A stretch of 64,000 bases of DNA, taken from assembly GCF_001552215.1 (NCBI RefSeq), contig NZ_BCQT01000004.1, positions 124,001 through 188,000 on the forward strand. Direction: 5' to 3'. Source of the DNA: Actinomadura macra NBRC 14102 (GTDB taxonomy: Bacteria > Actinomycetota > Actinomycetes > Streptosporangiales > Streptosporangiaceae). Position 1 is the first letter of the stretch. Each line of letters begins with the position of its first letter. The notes beneath the pieces were generated by a model. That model made no database searches. It was not told the DNA's origin and saw only the letters and a list, made by a program, of their open reading frames with translations. Shown here one piece after another: positions 50,350 to 58,712 of this stretch. The position numbers were made by a program, and so were the translations under genes.

Positions 50350-51339
50350 TCAGGGGAAGCGTTCGCGGAGGGCGGGGAGCAGGTCGAACTCCGCCCATGT
50401 CCGGAAGTCCTTTTGGTGCTCGGCTCCGGACTGGCAGAACGAGATATGGGTGAAACCCGCGTCGGCCCATTGCTGGACGGCCTCGATATAGCGGTTCAGG
50501 TCGTTGCCGCACGGGACCGACTCGATGACATCCTCCGGACGGACGGTGCCGGACGCCGCTTCGAAGTTGACCGGTCCAGGAAGCTCGGCCATCACCTTCC
50601 AGCCCGGAGCGGAGAACCTCCACGTCCGGTGGGCCCGATCCTTTGCCTCCTCATAGTCGGTGCCATAGGCGACGGGGATCTGGCCATAGACCGGCTTGCC
50701 CGCCCCGCCTTCGTCGTTGAAGAGGCTGACGACGTCACCGACGGGCTGGTCGGAAATGAACACGTCGGCGTGTTGCGCGGCGAGACGCCCGGCGCGGGGA
50801 GCCGCCGCGGCCATTCCGATCCGCACCGGCTGGTCCGGCAGATTGTACAGTTTGGCCGAGTCGACGGAGAAATGCCGACCTTGGTAGTTGACGTAATCGC
50901 CACCGAACAGCGCCTTGATTATCTCTACAGCCTCGGTGAACATCTCGTGCCGGACGTCCACCGAGGGCCATCCACGGCCGACGACGTGCTCGTTGAGGTT
51001 CTCGCCCGCGCCCAGCCCGAGCGTGAACCGCCCGTCCGACAGCACCCCCACGGTCGCGGCCTTCTGCGCCACCACGGCGGGGTGGTATCGCATGATCGGG
51101 CAGGTCACGAACGTCATCAGCGGAATACGGTCCGTCGCCTGGGCCAGGGCGCCCAGCACCGACCAGGCGTAGGCCGAGTGGCCCATCTCCTCCAGCCACG
51201 GGAAGTAGTGGTCGGAGATGACCGAGTATCCGAAACCCGCGGCCTCCGCCTCCACCAGGTCAGTGACCAGCTGTTTCGGTGGCGTCTGCTCACAGAGCAG
51301 GGTGTATCCGAATTCCATGGTGGCCGCATACCCGTCCAT
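50350..51339 (-). CDS. F420-dependent LLM-class oxidoreductase (TIGR03557-like)
   Basis: 329 residues with a luciferase-like TIM barrel: FGYTLLCEQTPPKQLVTDLV, FGYSVISDHYFPWLEEMGHS, PLMTFVTCPIMRYHPAVVAQ and GRFTLGLGAGENLNEHVVG, the last being the F420-binding phosphate region. These match the G6PDH-related F420 family. ATG 51339 has GGCGG before it; an internal ATG 51318 begins MEFGYTLL and is equally plausible. Cytoplasmic hydride transfer on an unknown substrate. Confidence 0.88.
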   Translation of the reverse strand: MDGYAATMEFGYTLLCEQTPPKQLVTDLVEAEAAGFGYSVISDHYFPWLEEMGHSAYAWSVLGALAQATDRIPLMTFVTCPIMRYHPAVVAQKAATVGVLSDGRFTLGLGAGENLNEHVVGRGWPSVDVRHEMFTEAVEIIKALFGGDYVNYQGRHFSVDSAKLYNLPDQPVRIGMAAAAPRAGRLAAQHADVFISDQPVGDVVSLFNDEGGAGKPVYGQIPVAYGTDYEEAKDRAHRTWRFSAPGWKVMAELPGPVNFEAASGTVRPEDVIESVPCGNDLNRYIEAVQQWADAGFTHISFCQSGAEHQKDFRTWAEFDLLPALRERFP

Positions 51340-51394
51340 CCGCCGCGAATCCCCAAGACACGCCCAACACACCGTCCGAAGGATTCAGGGCCGC

Positions 51395-51931
51395 TCAGTT
51401 CCCCAGCAGGTCCATGAGGTCGTCGGCGTGCTCCTCCTCCTCTGCGAGGATGTCCTCCATCAGCCGGCGCGTGGTGACGTCGCCCTCGCCGAGCCAGCGG
51501 ATGATCTCCTGGTAGGACTCGATGACGATCCGCTCGGCGACGAGGTTCTCCTCCAGCATCCCCCGCAGGTCACTGTCGTCGAACGTCTCGTAGGTCGTGT
51601 GGGCGCGCTCGGCGATGGTCTTCGGGTCGAAGTCGGGGTCGCCGCCGAGCTGGCTGATGCGCTCGGCGGCGCGCATCGCGTGGTCGCGCTCCTCGTCGGC
51701 GTGCTCGGCGAACTCCGCTGCGACCTGCGCCCGGTCGATCCCGGTCGCGCTGATCGCGTGCCTGCTGTAGCGCATCCAGCAGACGATCTCGGTGGCCACG
51801 ACGTCATTGAGGACGCCGATGACCTCTTCGGTGCTCCGGCGATAGCCTTCGGTCACCGGCCCGTCGGCCATTTTCTGGCGAGCGCGCTGCCGGATCGCCG
51901 CGACATCGATGCTGAAGCTGTTGTCGGCCAT
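51395..51931 (-). CDS. Ferritin-like (bacterioferritin-type) protein
   Basis: 178 residues, four-helix bundle with a di-iron set: ATEIVCWMRYSRHA (helix 1 glutamate), AEHADEERDHAMRAAERISQ (ExxH), NLVAERIVIESYQEI (glutamate) and DILAEEEEHADDLMDLL (ExxH). All expected ligands are visible. It would oxidise and store iron or protect against peroxide. ATG 51931 has GAGGAGG upstream. Single gene. Confidence 0.88.
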   Translation of the reverse strand: MADNSFSIDVAAIRQRARQKMADGPVTEGYRRSTEEVIGVLNDVVATEIVCWMRYSRHAISATGIDRAQVAAEFAEHADEERDHAMRAAERISQLGGDPDFDPKTIAERAHTTYETFDDSDLRGMLEENLVAERIVIESYQEIIRWLGEGDVTTRRLMEDILAEEEEHADDLMDLLGN

Positions 51932-52105
51932 GCTATTCCTCCTCATTACCCCTTCTGAGCAGGGTGCTTACCCACTGTGTGCGCACCATGCGCAACGCCC
52001 GGCCGCGAGTCCATGGCGGAACGCCAAAACCGGCGCGGCGGGCCCCAATCCCCTACAGGGCAAGCCTTGTGTGGCCGACACGGCGGTCTCTTGCCAGGGG
52101 AGGGC

Positions 52106-52135
52106 TTGGCCACCTTCCGTGACATCTGCTATACG
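52106..52135 (+). promoter_or_regulatory. Candidate promoter for the two-peptide/M50 cassette
   Basis: TTGGCC at 52106-52111 and TATACG at 52130-52135 are spaced by 18 bases, giving a leader of about 85 bases before the ATG at 52226. The unit would be transcribed rightward; the opposite-strand ferritin-like gene starts at 51931. Confidence 0.4.
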
Positions 52136-52225
52136 TAGAGCTACCTCGCTTCGACCCGGGGCGAGGGATGGGACATCCGGTATCCACCTTGAGATCCGGG
52201 CGTGACAAGGAAGAAAAGGAACCAC

Positions 52226-52513
52226 ATGAAGTCCTTCAGCTACACCGAGCTGGACAAGCTGGCCGGCGAGATCCTGCCCGAGCGCGCCGTTCTGTCGACG
52301 CTGCTCGTCGGCGGCGGTGACAACGAGAACGAGAACTTCAACCTCAACCACGGCGGCGGCGGCCACGACGGCGGCACCACGGCCGTCGTGCCGAACTGCC
52401 AGGCCATCAACAACAACCCGCAGGGCGGCCTCATCGGCGCTCTGGGCCTCAGCTCGAACAACCCGACCAGCTCGTTCACCTGCGCGAGCAGCTCGGTGGT
52501 CTCGGGTCACTGA
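52226..52513 (+). CDS. Small peptide 1 of the M50 cassette (95 residues)
   Basis: MKSFSYTELDKLAGEILPER then VLST, a Gly/Asn/His-rich middle, and a tail with two cysteines, C58 (NCQ) and C86 (FTC). It aligns with the product of 52613-52870: both have SYxxLDxL, then ExLPxRxxLST, then CQ, a GL(I/L)G segment and TC near the end, cysteines 27-28 apart. There is no hydrophobic signal sequence, so the conserved N-terminus is probably a leader for processing or export by the M50 protein. AAGGAACCAC precedes the ATG. A RiPP or bacteriocin-like precursor is likely, but no modification enzyme is present. Confidence 0.75.
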   Translation: MKSFSYTELDKLAGEILPERAVLSTLLVGGGDNENENFNLNHGGGGHDGGTTAVVPNCQAINNNPQGGLIGALGLSSNNPTSSFTCASSSVVSGH

Positions 52514-52530
52514 TCCGATCGAGCAATATC

Positions 52531-52590
52531 GCGGGCTCTGGCCCGCTAGGGAAGGGCTGGCGTTCTCCCGCCGGCCCTTCCCCCTCTTTC
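52531..52590 (+). terminator. Attenuator-like hairpins between the two peptide genes
   Basis: A GCGGGC/GCCCGC stem (52531-52546) is followed by a 14-bp stem with arms GGGAAGGGCTGGCG (52549-52562) and CGCCGGCCCTTCCC (52569-52582), one G-U pair, a 6-base loop and a CCTCTTTC tail. Placed after the first peptide stop and before the second peptide, it would end most transcripts early and yield more of peptide 1. Confidence 0.7.
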
Positions 52591-52612
52591 CGGACAACGC
52601 GAAAGCGACCTG

Positions 52613-52870
52613 ATGCGCCACACACACCCTCGCACGCTCAGCTACGCGGACCTCGACCATCTGGTCCCCGAGGTCCTCCCGCAGCGACTGCTGCTGTCCA
52701 CCGGGGCGGTGGCCGACGGCGGCGGTGGCTCCGACACCACGATCGTCTATGCCTGCCAGTCGACCTTCTCACCCGGAACCAGCGGGCTGCTCGGGACGGG
52801 CCTGTTCGCCCAGGCGCCGTACTCCTCGCTGACCTGCGTCCCCGGCACCGTGGTCCAGCACCACTCATGA
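52613..52870 (+). CDS. Small peptide 2 of the M50 cassette (85 residues)
   Basis: MRHTHPRTLSYADLDHLVPE then VLPQRLLLST, a GGGGSD spacer, and a tail with C48 (ACQ) and C75 (LTC). Homologous to peptide 1 along its length, with a shorter middle. Its TGA overlaps the ATG of the M50 gene (ATGA at 52867), so precursor and protease are translationally coupled. The ribosome site is poor. The same role as peptide 1 is inferred; the two could act as a pair. Confidence 0.72.
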   Translation: MRHTHPRTLSYADLDHLVPEVLPQRLLLSTGAVADGGGGSDTTIVYACQSTFSPGTSGLLGTGLFAQAPYSSLTCVPGTVVQHHS

Positions 52871-54213
52871 GCACGACGGCGAATCCGGGTGTGGACGGAG
52901 CCGAGCCGCCCTCGGCCCTCACCCTTCCCGCGCTTGCGGACGGCACCGAGTTCGTCGGCGAGTTCAAGAACTCCGGATACCGGGAGCAGCCCCAGCTGGT
53001 CTGCCTGCCCAACCGGCAGCTCGTGCGGCTGCCTCCGCTGCTGTTCCTCGTCGCGAAATCCCTGCACGACCATCGTCACCTGGCGGGAACGGACGTCGAG
53101 TCCGCGCTCGACCTGGTCGCCGCCGATGTCAGCGAGAAGGCCGGCGCGCGGCTGACCGGCGAGCAGGTCGTCTACCTCGTCGACCGCAAGCTCGCCCCGC
53201 TCGGCGTCACGACCTACAGCGACGGCACGTCACCGCCACTGGTCAAGGCCGACCCTTTCCTGGCGCTGCGGTTCAAGCTCGCGGTGTTCCCCGAGTCGGT
53301 CACCTGGTTCATCGGCGGCGTGTTCGGCTGGCTGTTCCGCCCGCTCGTGCTGATCTTCACGGTGGCGGCGATCGTGCTGAGCGAGGTGTGGCTGCTCGGC
53401 ACGCGGTCGCTGGTGGACGCGCTCCAGCATGTGATCTACAACCCCGAGAGCATCCTGCTGATCATGGCCCTCGGGATCGCGTCGTGCGCGTTCCACGAGG
53501 TCGGGCACGCGACGGCCTGCCGCTACGGCGGCGTCCGCCCGGGTGTCATGGGCTGCGGGATCTACCTGGTCTGGCCGGCCTTCTACACCGACATCACCGA
53601 GTCGTACCGGCTCGGACGCGGCGGGCGGCTGCGCGCCGATCTCGCGGGCGTCTACTTCAACGGGATCTTCATCGTCGCGCTGACCCTGGTGTATCTGCGG
53701 ACCGGCTACGAACCGCTGCTCGTCGCCGTCCTGTACGTGAACATCGAGATCATCCAGCAGCTCCTGCCGACCCTGCGGTTCGACGGGTACTACATCATGT
53801 CCGACCTGGTCGGGGTCCCGGACCTGTTCAAGTACATCGGGCCGATCCTGCGCCGCACCGTCCTCCGGCGTCCCGCGGACGAGCGGCTCCAGGACCTCAA
53901 GCGTTGGCCGCAGCTGTTCGTCACCCTCTGGGTGCTGACCGTCATCCCGGTGCTGGTCTTCCAGATCGGGCTGATCACGATTCAGGTCCCCAGCCTGGTC
54001 TCCAAGGACTGGGGGATGATGCGGCGGCTGTGGGACGCCGCGATGACCGGAGCCGATCCGCTCCACCTCATCACCTCCGGCATGCAGATCCTGCTGCTCG
54101 CCCTCCCGCTGGTCGGGCTTGCGCTGATCTTCTTCCAGACCGCGCGCCAGCTGGTTCGGCTGGCCGTCCGCTATGTGCAGGGCCCGGCCCCCGCGCCCCT
54201 CACTGACGCCTGA
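52867..54213 (+). CDS. M50 (site-2 protease-like) membrane metalloprotease
   Basis: 448 residues. The N-terminal ~130 residues are soluble (LTLPALADGTEFVGEFKNSG, VVYLVDRKLAPLGV). About six transmembrane segments follow. The zinc motif is FHEVGH (H210, E211, H214) inside a helix, and the distal acidic residue is in LRFDGYYIMSD, the NxDG-like motif of S2P proteases. This is the 'putative peptide zinc metalloprotease' branch that accompanies small exported peptides. It overlaps the peptide 2 stop. It probably cleaves and releases the two peptides in or at the membrane. Confidence 0.85.
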   Translation: MSTTANPGVDGAEPPSALTLPALADGTEFVGEFKNSGYREQPQLVCLPNRQLVRLPPLLFLVAKSLHDHRHLAGTDVESALDLVAADVSEKAGARLTGEQVVYLVDRKLAPLGVTTYSDGTSPPLVKADPFLALRFKLAVFPESVTWFIGGVFGWLFRPLVLIFTVAAIVLSEVWLLGTRSLVDALQHVIYNPESILLIMALGIASCAFHEVGHATACRYGGVRPGVMGCGIYLVWPAFYTDITESYRLGRGGRLRADLAGVYFNGIFIVALTLVYLRTGYEPLLVAVLYVNIEIIQQLLPTLRFDGYYIMSDLVGVPDLFKYIGPILRRTVLRRPADERLQDLKRWPQLFVTLWVLTVIPVLVFQIGLITIQVPSLVSKDWGMMRRLWDAAMTGADPLHLITSGMQILLLALPLVGLALIFFQTARQLVRLAVRYVQGPAPAPLTDA

Positions 54214-54226
54214 CAACGACACGCAT

Positions 54227-54262
54227 CGCGCCGGGTACCCCACAGAAGGGGCGCCCGGCGCG
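54227..54262. terminator. Bidirectional hairpin between the M50 and PP2C genes
   Basis: The perfect 9-bp arms CGCGCCGGG and CCCGGCGCG lie exactly between the convergent stops at 54213 and 54264, with TACCCCACAGAAGGGGCG as loop (itself able to form a small CCCC/GGGG stem). Confidence 0.75.
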
Positions 54263-54263
54263 G

Positions 54264-55505
54264 TTACGTCTGCACCGCCCCCTTCTTGGTGCGGCCGGGT
54301 GGTGCCGGTCCACGCCATTCCAGGACGAGGACGGTGGCGTCGTCGTCCAGCCGCCCGGCGTGGTGCTCCAGGATGCTGATGATGAGCCGGCGCAGCGTCT
54401 CGGGCACGGGCAGCCCGTCGGCGTTGCGGCGGATGATGAAGTCGACGAAGCGCTGGAGGCCGAACTCCTGCTTCTGCGGGTCGCGGGCCTCGACGATCCC
54501 GTCGGTGTAGAGCAGCAGACGGTCGCCGGGTTCGAGCTGTTCACGGCAGATCTCCGGCTCCACGCCGAGGCCGGTGCCGAGCGGGGTGCCCGGCGAGCAG
54601 TCCAGCGTGGCCGCCCACCGGCCGCCGCGGATCACGACGGGCAGGGGGTGGCCGTAGGAGGCCCAGGTCAAGATCCCCGTCCCGAGGTCCAGGTCCGCGA
54701 GAACGGCGGTGACGAACCGGCCGGACCGGTCCTGCTCTCCCAGCACCTCCTCGATCGCCCGTCCTGCCCCCGGCAGGTCGGCGCCCTGGAGGCGGCTGTT
54801 GCGGCAGGCGGCGACGGCGAGGTTGGAGGTCAGGCCCGCGGAGGTGTCGTGGCCCATCGCGTCGTAGACGCCGAGTCGGACGATGTCGCCCGCGAGCGCG
54901 TAGTCGAAGGTGTCGCCGCCGAGTTTGTAGGCGGGTTCCAGCGCCGCGCCGATGACCACCCTGTCGGTCGCGAAGGTCATCGGCGGCATCAGCCGCCACT
55001 GCATCTCCGCCGACACCGTCATGTCATGCCGGCGCACCAGCCGGGCGAAGGAGTCGCTGGACGGCCCCTTGCTGACGATGATCAGCGCGATGAGGCCGGC
55101 CAGGGCCTCGGCGTCGCGCAGGGCCTCCTTGTCGTCGCGCTCGATCGTGACGCGGAGCACGCCGAGCCGCTCGATGCCGTCGAGGATCGGCACCCAGCAG
55201 TGGCAGGTGACGTCGGAGGGAGAGTGCCCCGTCACGGTCTGCACGCTCTGGAAGGCGCGACCGGCCAGCGTCCCGTCGACCCGGAGTTCGCGCTCCGCAC
55301 CGCCCGGCCCGCCTCCGGCGTCCTCGCCGCGGCCCGTCAGCAGCCTGAGGACGATCTGCTGGAGGTCCACGACGTAGATCAGCACGTCATGGAGGCCGGC
55401 GCGGGCGGCGTGCTCCGCCACCACCACCGGGAGCTGTTCCAGCGCCATCAGGTGGCTCGCCGCCACCAGCCTTCCCAGCATCCGCTCACCGCGGCCCTGC
55501 TCCAT
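54264..55505 (-). CDS. PP2C (SpoIIE-type) protein phosphatase with N-terminal sensor
   Basis: 413 residues. The first ~190 form a GAF-like sensor (ERELRVDGTLAGRAFQSVQT, HCWVPILDGIERLGVLRVTI). The catalytic domain has IGAALEPAYKLGGDTFDYAL, RLGVYDAMGHDTSAGLTSNL with metal-binding aspartates, WASYGHPLPVVIRGG, GDRLLLYTDGIVEARDP and a final DDDATVLVLEW. It should remove phosphate from serine/threonine of an anti-sigma-antagonist-type protein. ATG 55505 has GGAGGAAGGACG upstream. It lies after the kinase gene on the same strand, with 116 bases between. Confidence 0.9.
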   Translation of the reverse strand: MEQGRGERMLGRLVAASHLMALEQLPVVVAEHAARAGLHDVLIYVVDLQQIVLRLLTGRGEDAGGGPGGAERELRVDGTLAGRAFQSVQTVTGHSPSDVTCHCWVPILDGIERLGVLRVTIERDDKEALRDAEALAGLIALIIVSKGPSSDSFARLVRRHDMTVSAEMQWRLMPPMTFATDRVVIGAALEPAYKLGGDTFDYALAGDIVRLGVYDAMGHDTSAGLTSNLAVAACRNSRLQGADLPGAGRAIEEVLGEQDRSGRFVTAVLADLDLGTGILTWASYGHPLPVVIRGGRWAATLDCSPGTPLGTGLGVEPEICREQLEPGDRLLLYTDGIVEARDPQKQEFGLQRFVDFIIRRNADGLPVPETLRRLIISILEHHAGRLDDDATVLVLEWRGPAPPGRTKKGAVQT

Positions 55506-55621
55506 CGTCCTTCCTCCGTCACGCCCGCCGATCGCGGAACCCGTGCAAAGGCCCCTACCCATCCGAACGGTGCAGATCACCGGCCTGACCCGCCCGGACG
55601 CCATCGCCTGGGCGCAGGCGG

Positions 55622-57430
55622 CTACGTGGGCAGCAGCGCGGCGATCTCTGGCTTCAGTAGGGGACGGATGCGCGCATAGGGGCCACCGAAGTCGAGGTCA
55701 CCGCAGCCGTCGCTGCCCCCGTGCAGCCATGACAGCTGGAACTCGCCGGGGGTGAAGAAGGCGCTGAGGCGCGGCGGGTCGATCTCCATCCCCTTGATCG
55801 TCCCGACCGCGGCCTTCTCGGGGAAGAAGTCGGCCCGCTTGAACCTGCCGTCGGGTGAACAGTCGCTCCACCGGCGCCCCTGGCCGACGCGCTGGGTGAC
55901 CAGCGACTGGAGCCGCGCCGCACCCGCGGATGTCAGCACCTCGGGACGGAAGACGTCCGTCGCGGTGAGCCGCTTGCCGGTCCGCAGATCGACGGTCACG
56001 ACCTCGCCGCCGGGCGCGCCGTCCGCCGCCTGGCACCAGTCGGAGACCATGAAGTAGCGGACGGACACCAGCCGCGGGCCGCGCAGCCCCGCCCGCGCCT
56101 GTGTGAAGACCTTGGTGGGCTTGCCCTTGCACCGGGACGGGGTCGAGCTGCCCGTCCCGATCTCGATGAGCCGGTCCAGGGGCGCGCGGAGGGTCTGGTT
56201 GATACGGCGTTCGAGGGCGGGGTCACCGAGACCGCTCACGGTCACGTACTTCGCGTTCTGGATCTGCACGTTGCCGATCGTCTGGGTCTGGGACGCGACG
56301 TTGACGATCGCCACGGGCGGCGGGGACTTGTCCGTGGAGTCCTTCGTCGCGTAGACCGCGGTGGTGGCGGACGTGGCGACGACGGCGGCGCCGGCCACCG
56401 CGACGGTGCCCTTGCCGACGGCCGTGGCGAGGAAGCCCTTGCCGACGCCCGTCCCGACGCTCCCGGCCGTACCCATGCCGCCTCCCGCGGCCGAGCCGGC
56501 GCCCGCCGTGCCTGCGCCCGCCGTGCCGGCCGCGCCCGCCGCACCCGCCGCCGCACCCGGTGCGACGGTGAGCGCGCCGAGCGGGAACAGCGCCGCCAGC
56601 GCGACCGCCGCGGCGGCGAGGGCGCGCACGCCCCGCTGCTCCCAGTCCGTCCCGTACGCGGCGACGGCCGCGCTCTCCAACTGCGTGACGAACGCCGCGG
56701 CGCCGGGGGGCCGTTCCTCGGGGCCCTTCGCCATGCCCTGGACGACGAGCGGGCGCAGCGGCGCGGGCACGTCCGCGACGTCGACCGGGGCGGTCAGGTG
56801 CTGATTCATCAGCGCGGCCCGCTCGCCGGCCGCGTAGGGGCGCCGTCCGGTGACGCACTCGACGAACACGCAGGTGGCGGCGTAGACGTCGGTGGCCGGC
56901 GTGGAGGGCTCGCCGCGCCACTGCTCCGGTGCCATATAGAGAGGCGTCCCGGCGAACGATCCCTGCCCGGCGAGGACGGCCACGCCGAAGTCGACCAGCT
57001 TGCTCAGCCCGTCCGGCTGGACGACGACGTTCGCGGGCTTGTAGTCACGGTGGACGACGCCGACCGAGTGCGCCGCGGCGAGCCCGAGCAGCGACCCCTT
57101 CAGCACGAGCAGCGCCGCCTCCGGTGCCAGCGCCCCGTGCTCGGCGAGCACCGCTTTGAGCGACGCCCCGTTGACGGCCTCCATGACGATGGCCGCGCCG
57201 TGCTCGCTCTCCACGAACCGGTACAGCCGCGCGACATAGGGGCTGGTCAACCGGCCGAGCATCTGCGCTTCGGCGCGTAGGCCGGCGAGGGCCGCGGCGT
57301 CGCCCCGCGCCAGGTACTTGATCGCCACGGGTGTGCGGGACTCGGCGTGGTGGGCGAGGACGACCCGCCCCTGCGCCCCGCGCCCGAGCTCCCGCGCCTC
57401 GATGAACTCTGACAGCCGCCAGTCCGCCAC
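55622..57430 (-). CDS. Ser/Thr protein kinase with extracytoplasmic DUF3298-like domain
   Basis: 602 residues. Kinase: glycine loop GRGAQGRV (16-23), K38 in AIKYL, HRDYKPANVV, DFGVAV (in place of DFGIA), GTPLYMAPEQW. A transmembrane stretch (ALAAAAVALAALFPLGAL) leads to a ~70-residue Ala/Gly tract, a second hydrophobic stretch, then an outside domain with KYVTVSGLGDPALERRINQT like DUF4163/DUF3298 and four cysteines. The start GTG 57430 has AAGGGG six bases before it. It is the likely partner of the PP2C gene downstream. The outer domain may sense a cell-wall ligand. Confidence 0.85.
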   Translation of the reverse strand: MADWRLSEFIEARELGRGAQGRVVLAHHAESRTPVAIKYLARGDAAALAGLRAEAQMLGRLTSPYVARLYRFVESEHGAAIVMEAVNGASLKAVLAEHGALAPEAALLVLKGSLLGLAAAHSVGVVHRDYKPANVVVQPDGLSKLVDFGVAVLAGQGSFAGTPLYMAPEQWRGEPSTPATDVYAATCVFVECVTGRRPYAAGERAALMNQHLTAPVDVADVPAPLRPLVVQGMAKGPEERPPGAAAFVTQLESAAVAAYGTDWEQRGVRALAAAAVALAALFPLGALTVAPGAAAGAAGAAGTAGAGTAGAGSAAGGGMGTAGSVGTGVGKGFLATAVGKGTVAVAGAAVVATSATTAVYATKDSTDKSPPPVAIVNVASQTQTIGNVQIQNAKYVTVSGLGDPALERRINQTLRAPLDRLIEIGTGSSTPSRCKGKPTKVFTQARAGLRGPRLVSVRYFMVSDWCQAADGAPGGEVVTVDLRTGKRLTATDVFRPEVLTSAGAARLQSLVTQRVGQGRRWSDCSPDGRFKRADFFPEKAAVGTIKGMEIDPPRLSAFFTPGEFQLSWLHGGSDGCGDLDFGGPYARIRPLLKPEIAALLPT

Positions 57431-57772
57431 GCCCAACCCCTTGCTCGCACTCAACCAGGCATCCCACCAGAGGGTGACGCCGCCGCGTAAGGGAAGGTTC
57501 GCAGAAAGTTGATCAATTTTCGAGCGGTGGACGCCCTGCCGTGCGGACGCCACCGCGTGACGGGTCGGCGGCTTCCCGTATCGGTCGCGTGAGATGGAAC
57601 ACATTCCGTGGGCCCGCGAAGGTCCCGGACCGCCGCCCGGGAACGTTTGAAGTCACAGGTCACGGGCGCGGCCTATCGGTTCCCGATAAGCCGCGTCCGA
57701 AATCACCACGGTGAATTGTCCGGAGGACTGTGCTAAAACCCGGTTGAGGTTCGCTCACGCGGAAGGATCTTC
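57431..57772. other. Divergent control region with a long palindrome
   Basis: 342 bases between the kinase and the oxygenase gene. It holds the palindrome at 57668-57694 and GGAAGGAT just before the ATG at 57773. No gene seen. Confidence 0.5.
57668..57694. promoter_or_regulatory. 27-bp inverted repeat, probable operator
   Basis: GCGGC, C, TATCGG, TTC, CCGATA, A, GCCGC: each arm is 11 bases with one unpaired position, symmetric around TTC. It is about 79 bases upstream of the oxygenase start, a normal place for a TetR- or GntR-type site; no such regulator gene is in the window. A transcribed hairpin is the alternative. Confidence 0.5.
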
Positions 57773-58642
57773 ATGGTCGCGGCGCAGGCTCGGGCGGTCG
57801 AACAGGTGGTCAACACGGCGCGCTATCCGCTGGCAGAAGCGACAGGCGCGGCCTGGGAGAGCGTCGTTTCCAGCGTCCAGGACGAGCTGGCCAATTCCGG
57901 GTGCTGCGTACTCCCCGACTTCATCGCCACGTCATTGCACAGCGGCTTGCGTGAAGAATGCGCTACGGTCGCACCGCTAGCGCATTACGACGTGGAAACC
58001 GTGAATGCCTACAACATCGACCTGCGCTCCTCATTGCCAGACGATCATCCCGGACGTATCATCGTGGAGCGCGGTAACGCCTTCGTCGCACGGGACGACA
58101 TTCCCCCGACGTTCATCGTGCACCGGTTGTATTCGAGCCCGCTTTTCCAACATTTCGTCGCGAGCTGCTTCGGGCTGCCGCGGGTGCACGAGCTCGGTGA
58201 CCCGTTGTCGGGGCTGTGCCTCAACGTCGTCGGCCCGGGGATGGAGCATCCCTGGCACTTCGACACCAACGAGTTCACGGTCACCCTGATGACGCAGGAG
58301 CCGACGGGTGGCGGTGTCTTCGAATACTGTCCGAACATCAGGTCGGCGGAGGCGGAGAACTTCGGTGACGTCCGGAGTGTGCTGACCGGGGAGGGCGGGC
58401 ATCTGATCCGGCGGTTGAGGCTGCGCCCGGGGGATCTACAGCTGTTCAAGGGCCGCTATTCGCTGCACCGGGTGACCCCGGTGCACGGCAGGCAGGCGCG
58501 GCACACGGCAATTCTCGCCTACAGCGAACGTCCCGGGGTCATCGGCAGCGTGGCGCGCACGCGGCAGCTTTTCGGCCGCGTGCTGCCCGAGCACCTGGCG
58601 GCCGAGGGGCGCGCCGTCCGGGTCGACCGGCTGCTGGACTAG
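57773..58642 (+). CDS. Fe(II)/2-oxoglutarate-dependent oxygenase (ArpA/HalD-like)
   Basis: 289 residues. The double-stranded beta-helix core shows the iron triad H162-x-D164 (PWHFDTNEF) and H232 (SLHRVTP), and R243 (ARHTAIL) for the 2-oxoglutarate carboxylate. The Asp is present, so it should hydroxylate rather than halogenate. The N-terminal SGCCVLPDFI is typical of the ArpA/HalD-like group that acts on free amino acids or amines. ATG 57773 has GGAAGGAT upstream. It is the first gene of a three-gene unit with a methyltransferase and a carnitine-type acyltransferase. Confidence 0.82.
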   Translation: MVAAQARAVEQVVNTARYPLAEATGAAWESVVSSVQDELANSGCCVLPDFIATSLHSGLREECATVAPLAHYDVETVNAYNIDLRSSLPDDHPGRIIVERGNAFVARDDIPPTFIVHRLYSSPLFQHFVASCFGLPRVHELGDPLSGLCLNVVGPGMEHPWHFDTNEFTVTLMTQEPTGGGVFEYCPNIRSAEAENFGDVRSVLTGEGGHLIRRLRLRPGDLQLFKGRYSLHRVTPVHGRQARHTAILAYSERPGVIGSVARTRQLFGRVLPEHLAAEGRAVRVDRLLD

Positions 58643-58712
58643 GGGGTCGCCGACGATCTGAACGTCCGAGCCACGTCGATCCACCCTTCGCCCGCCAGGA
58701 AGGAACGCGACC

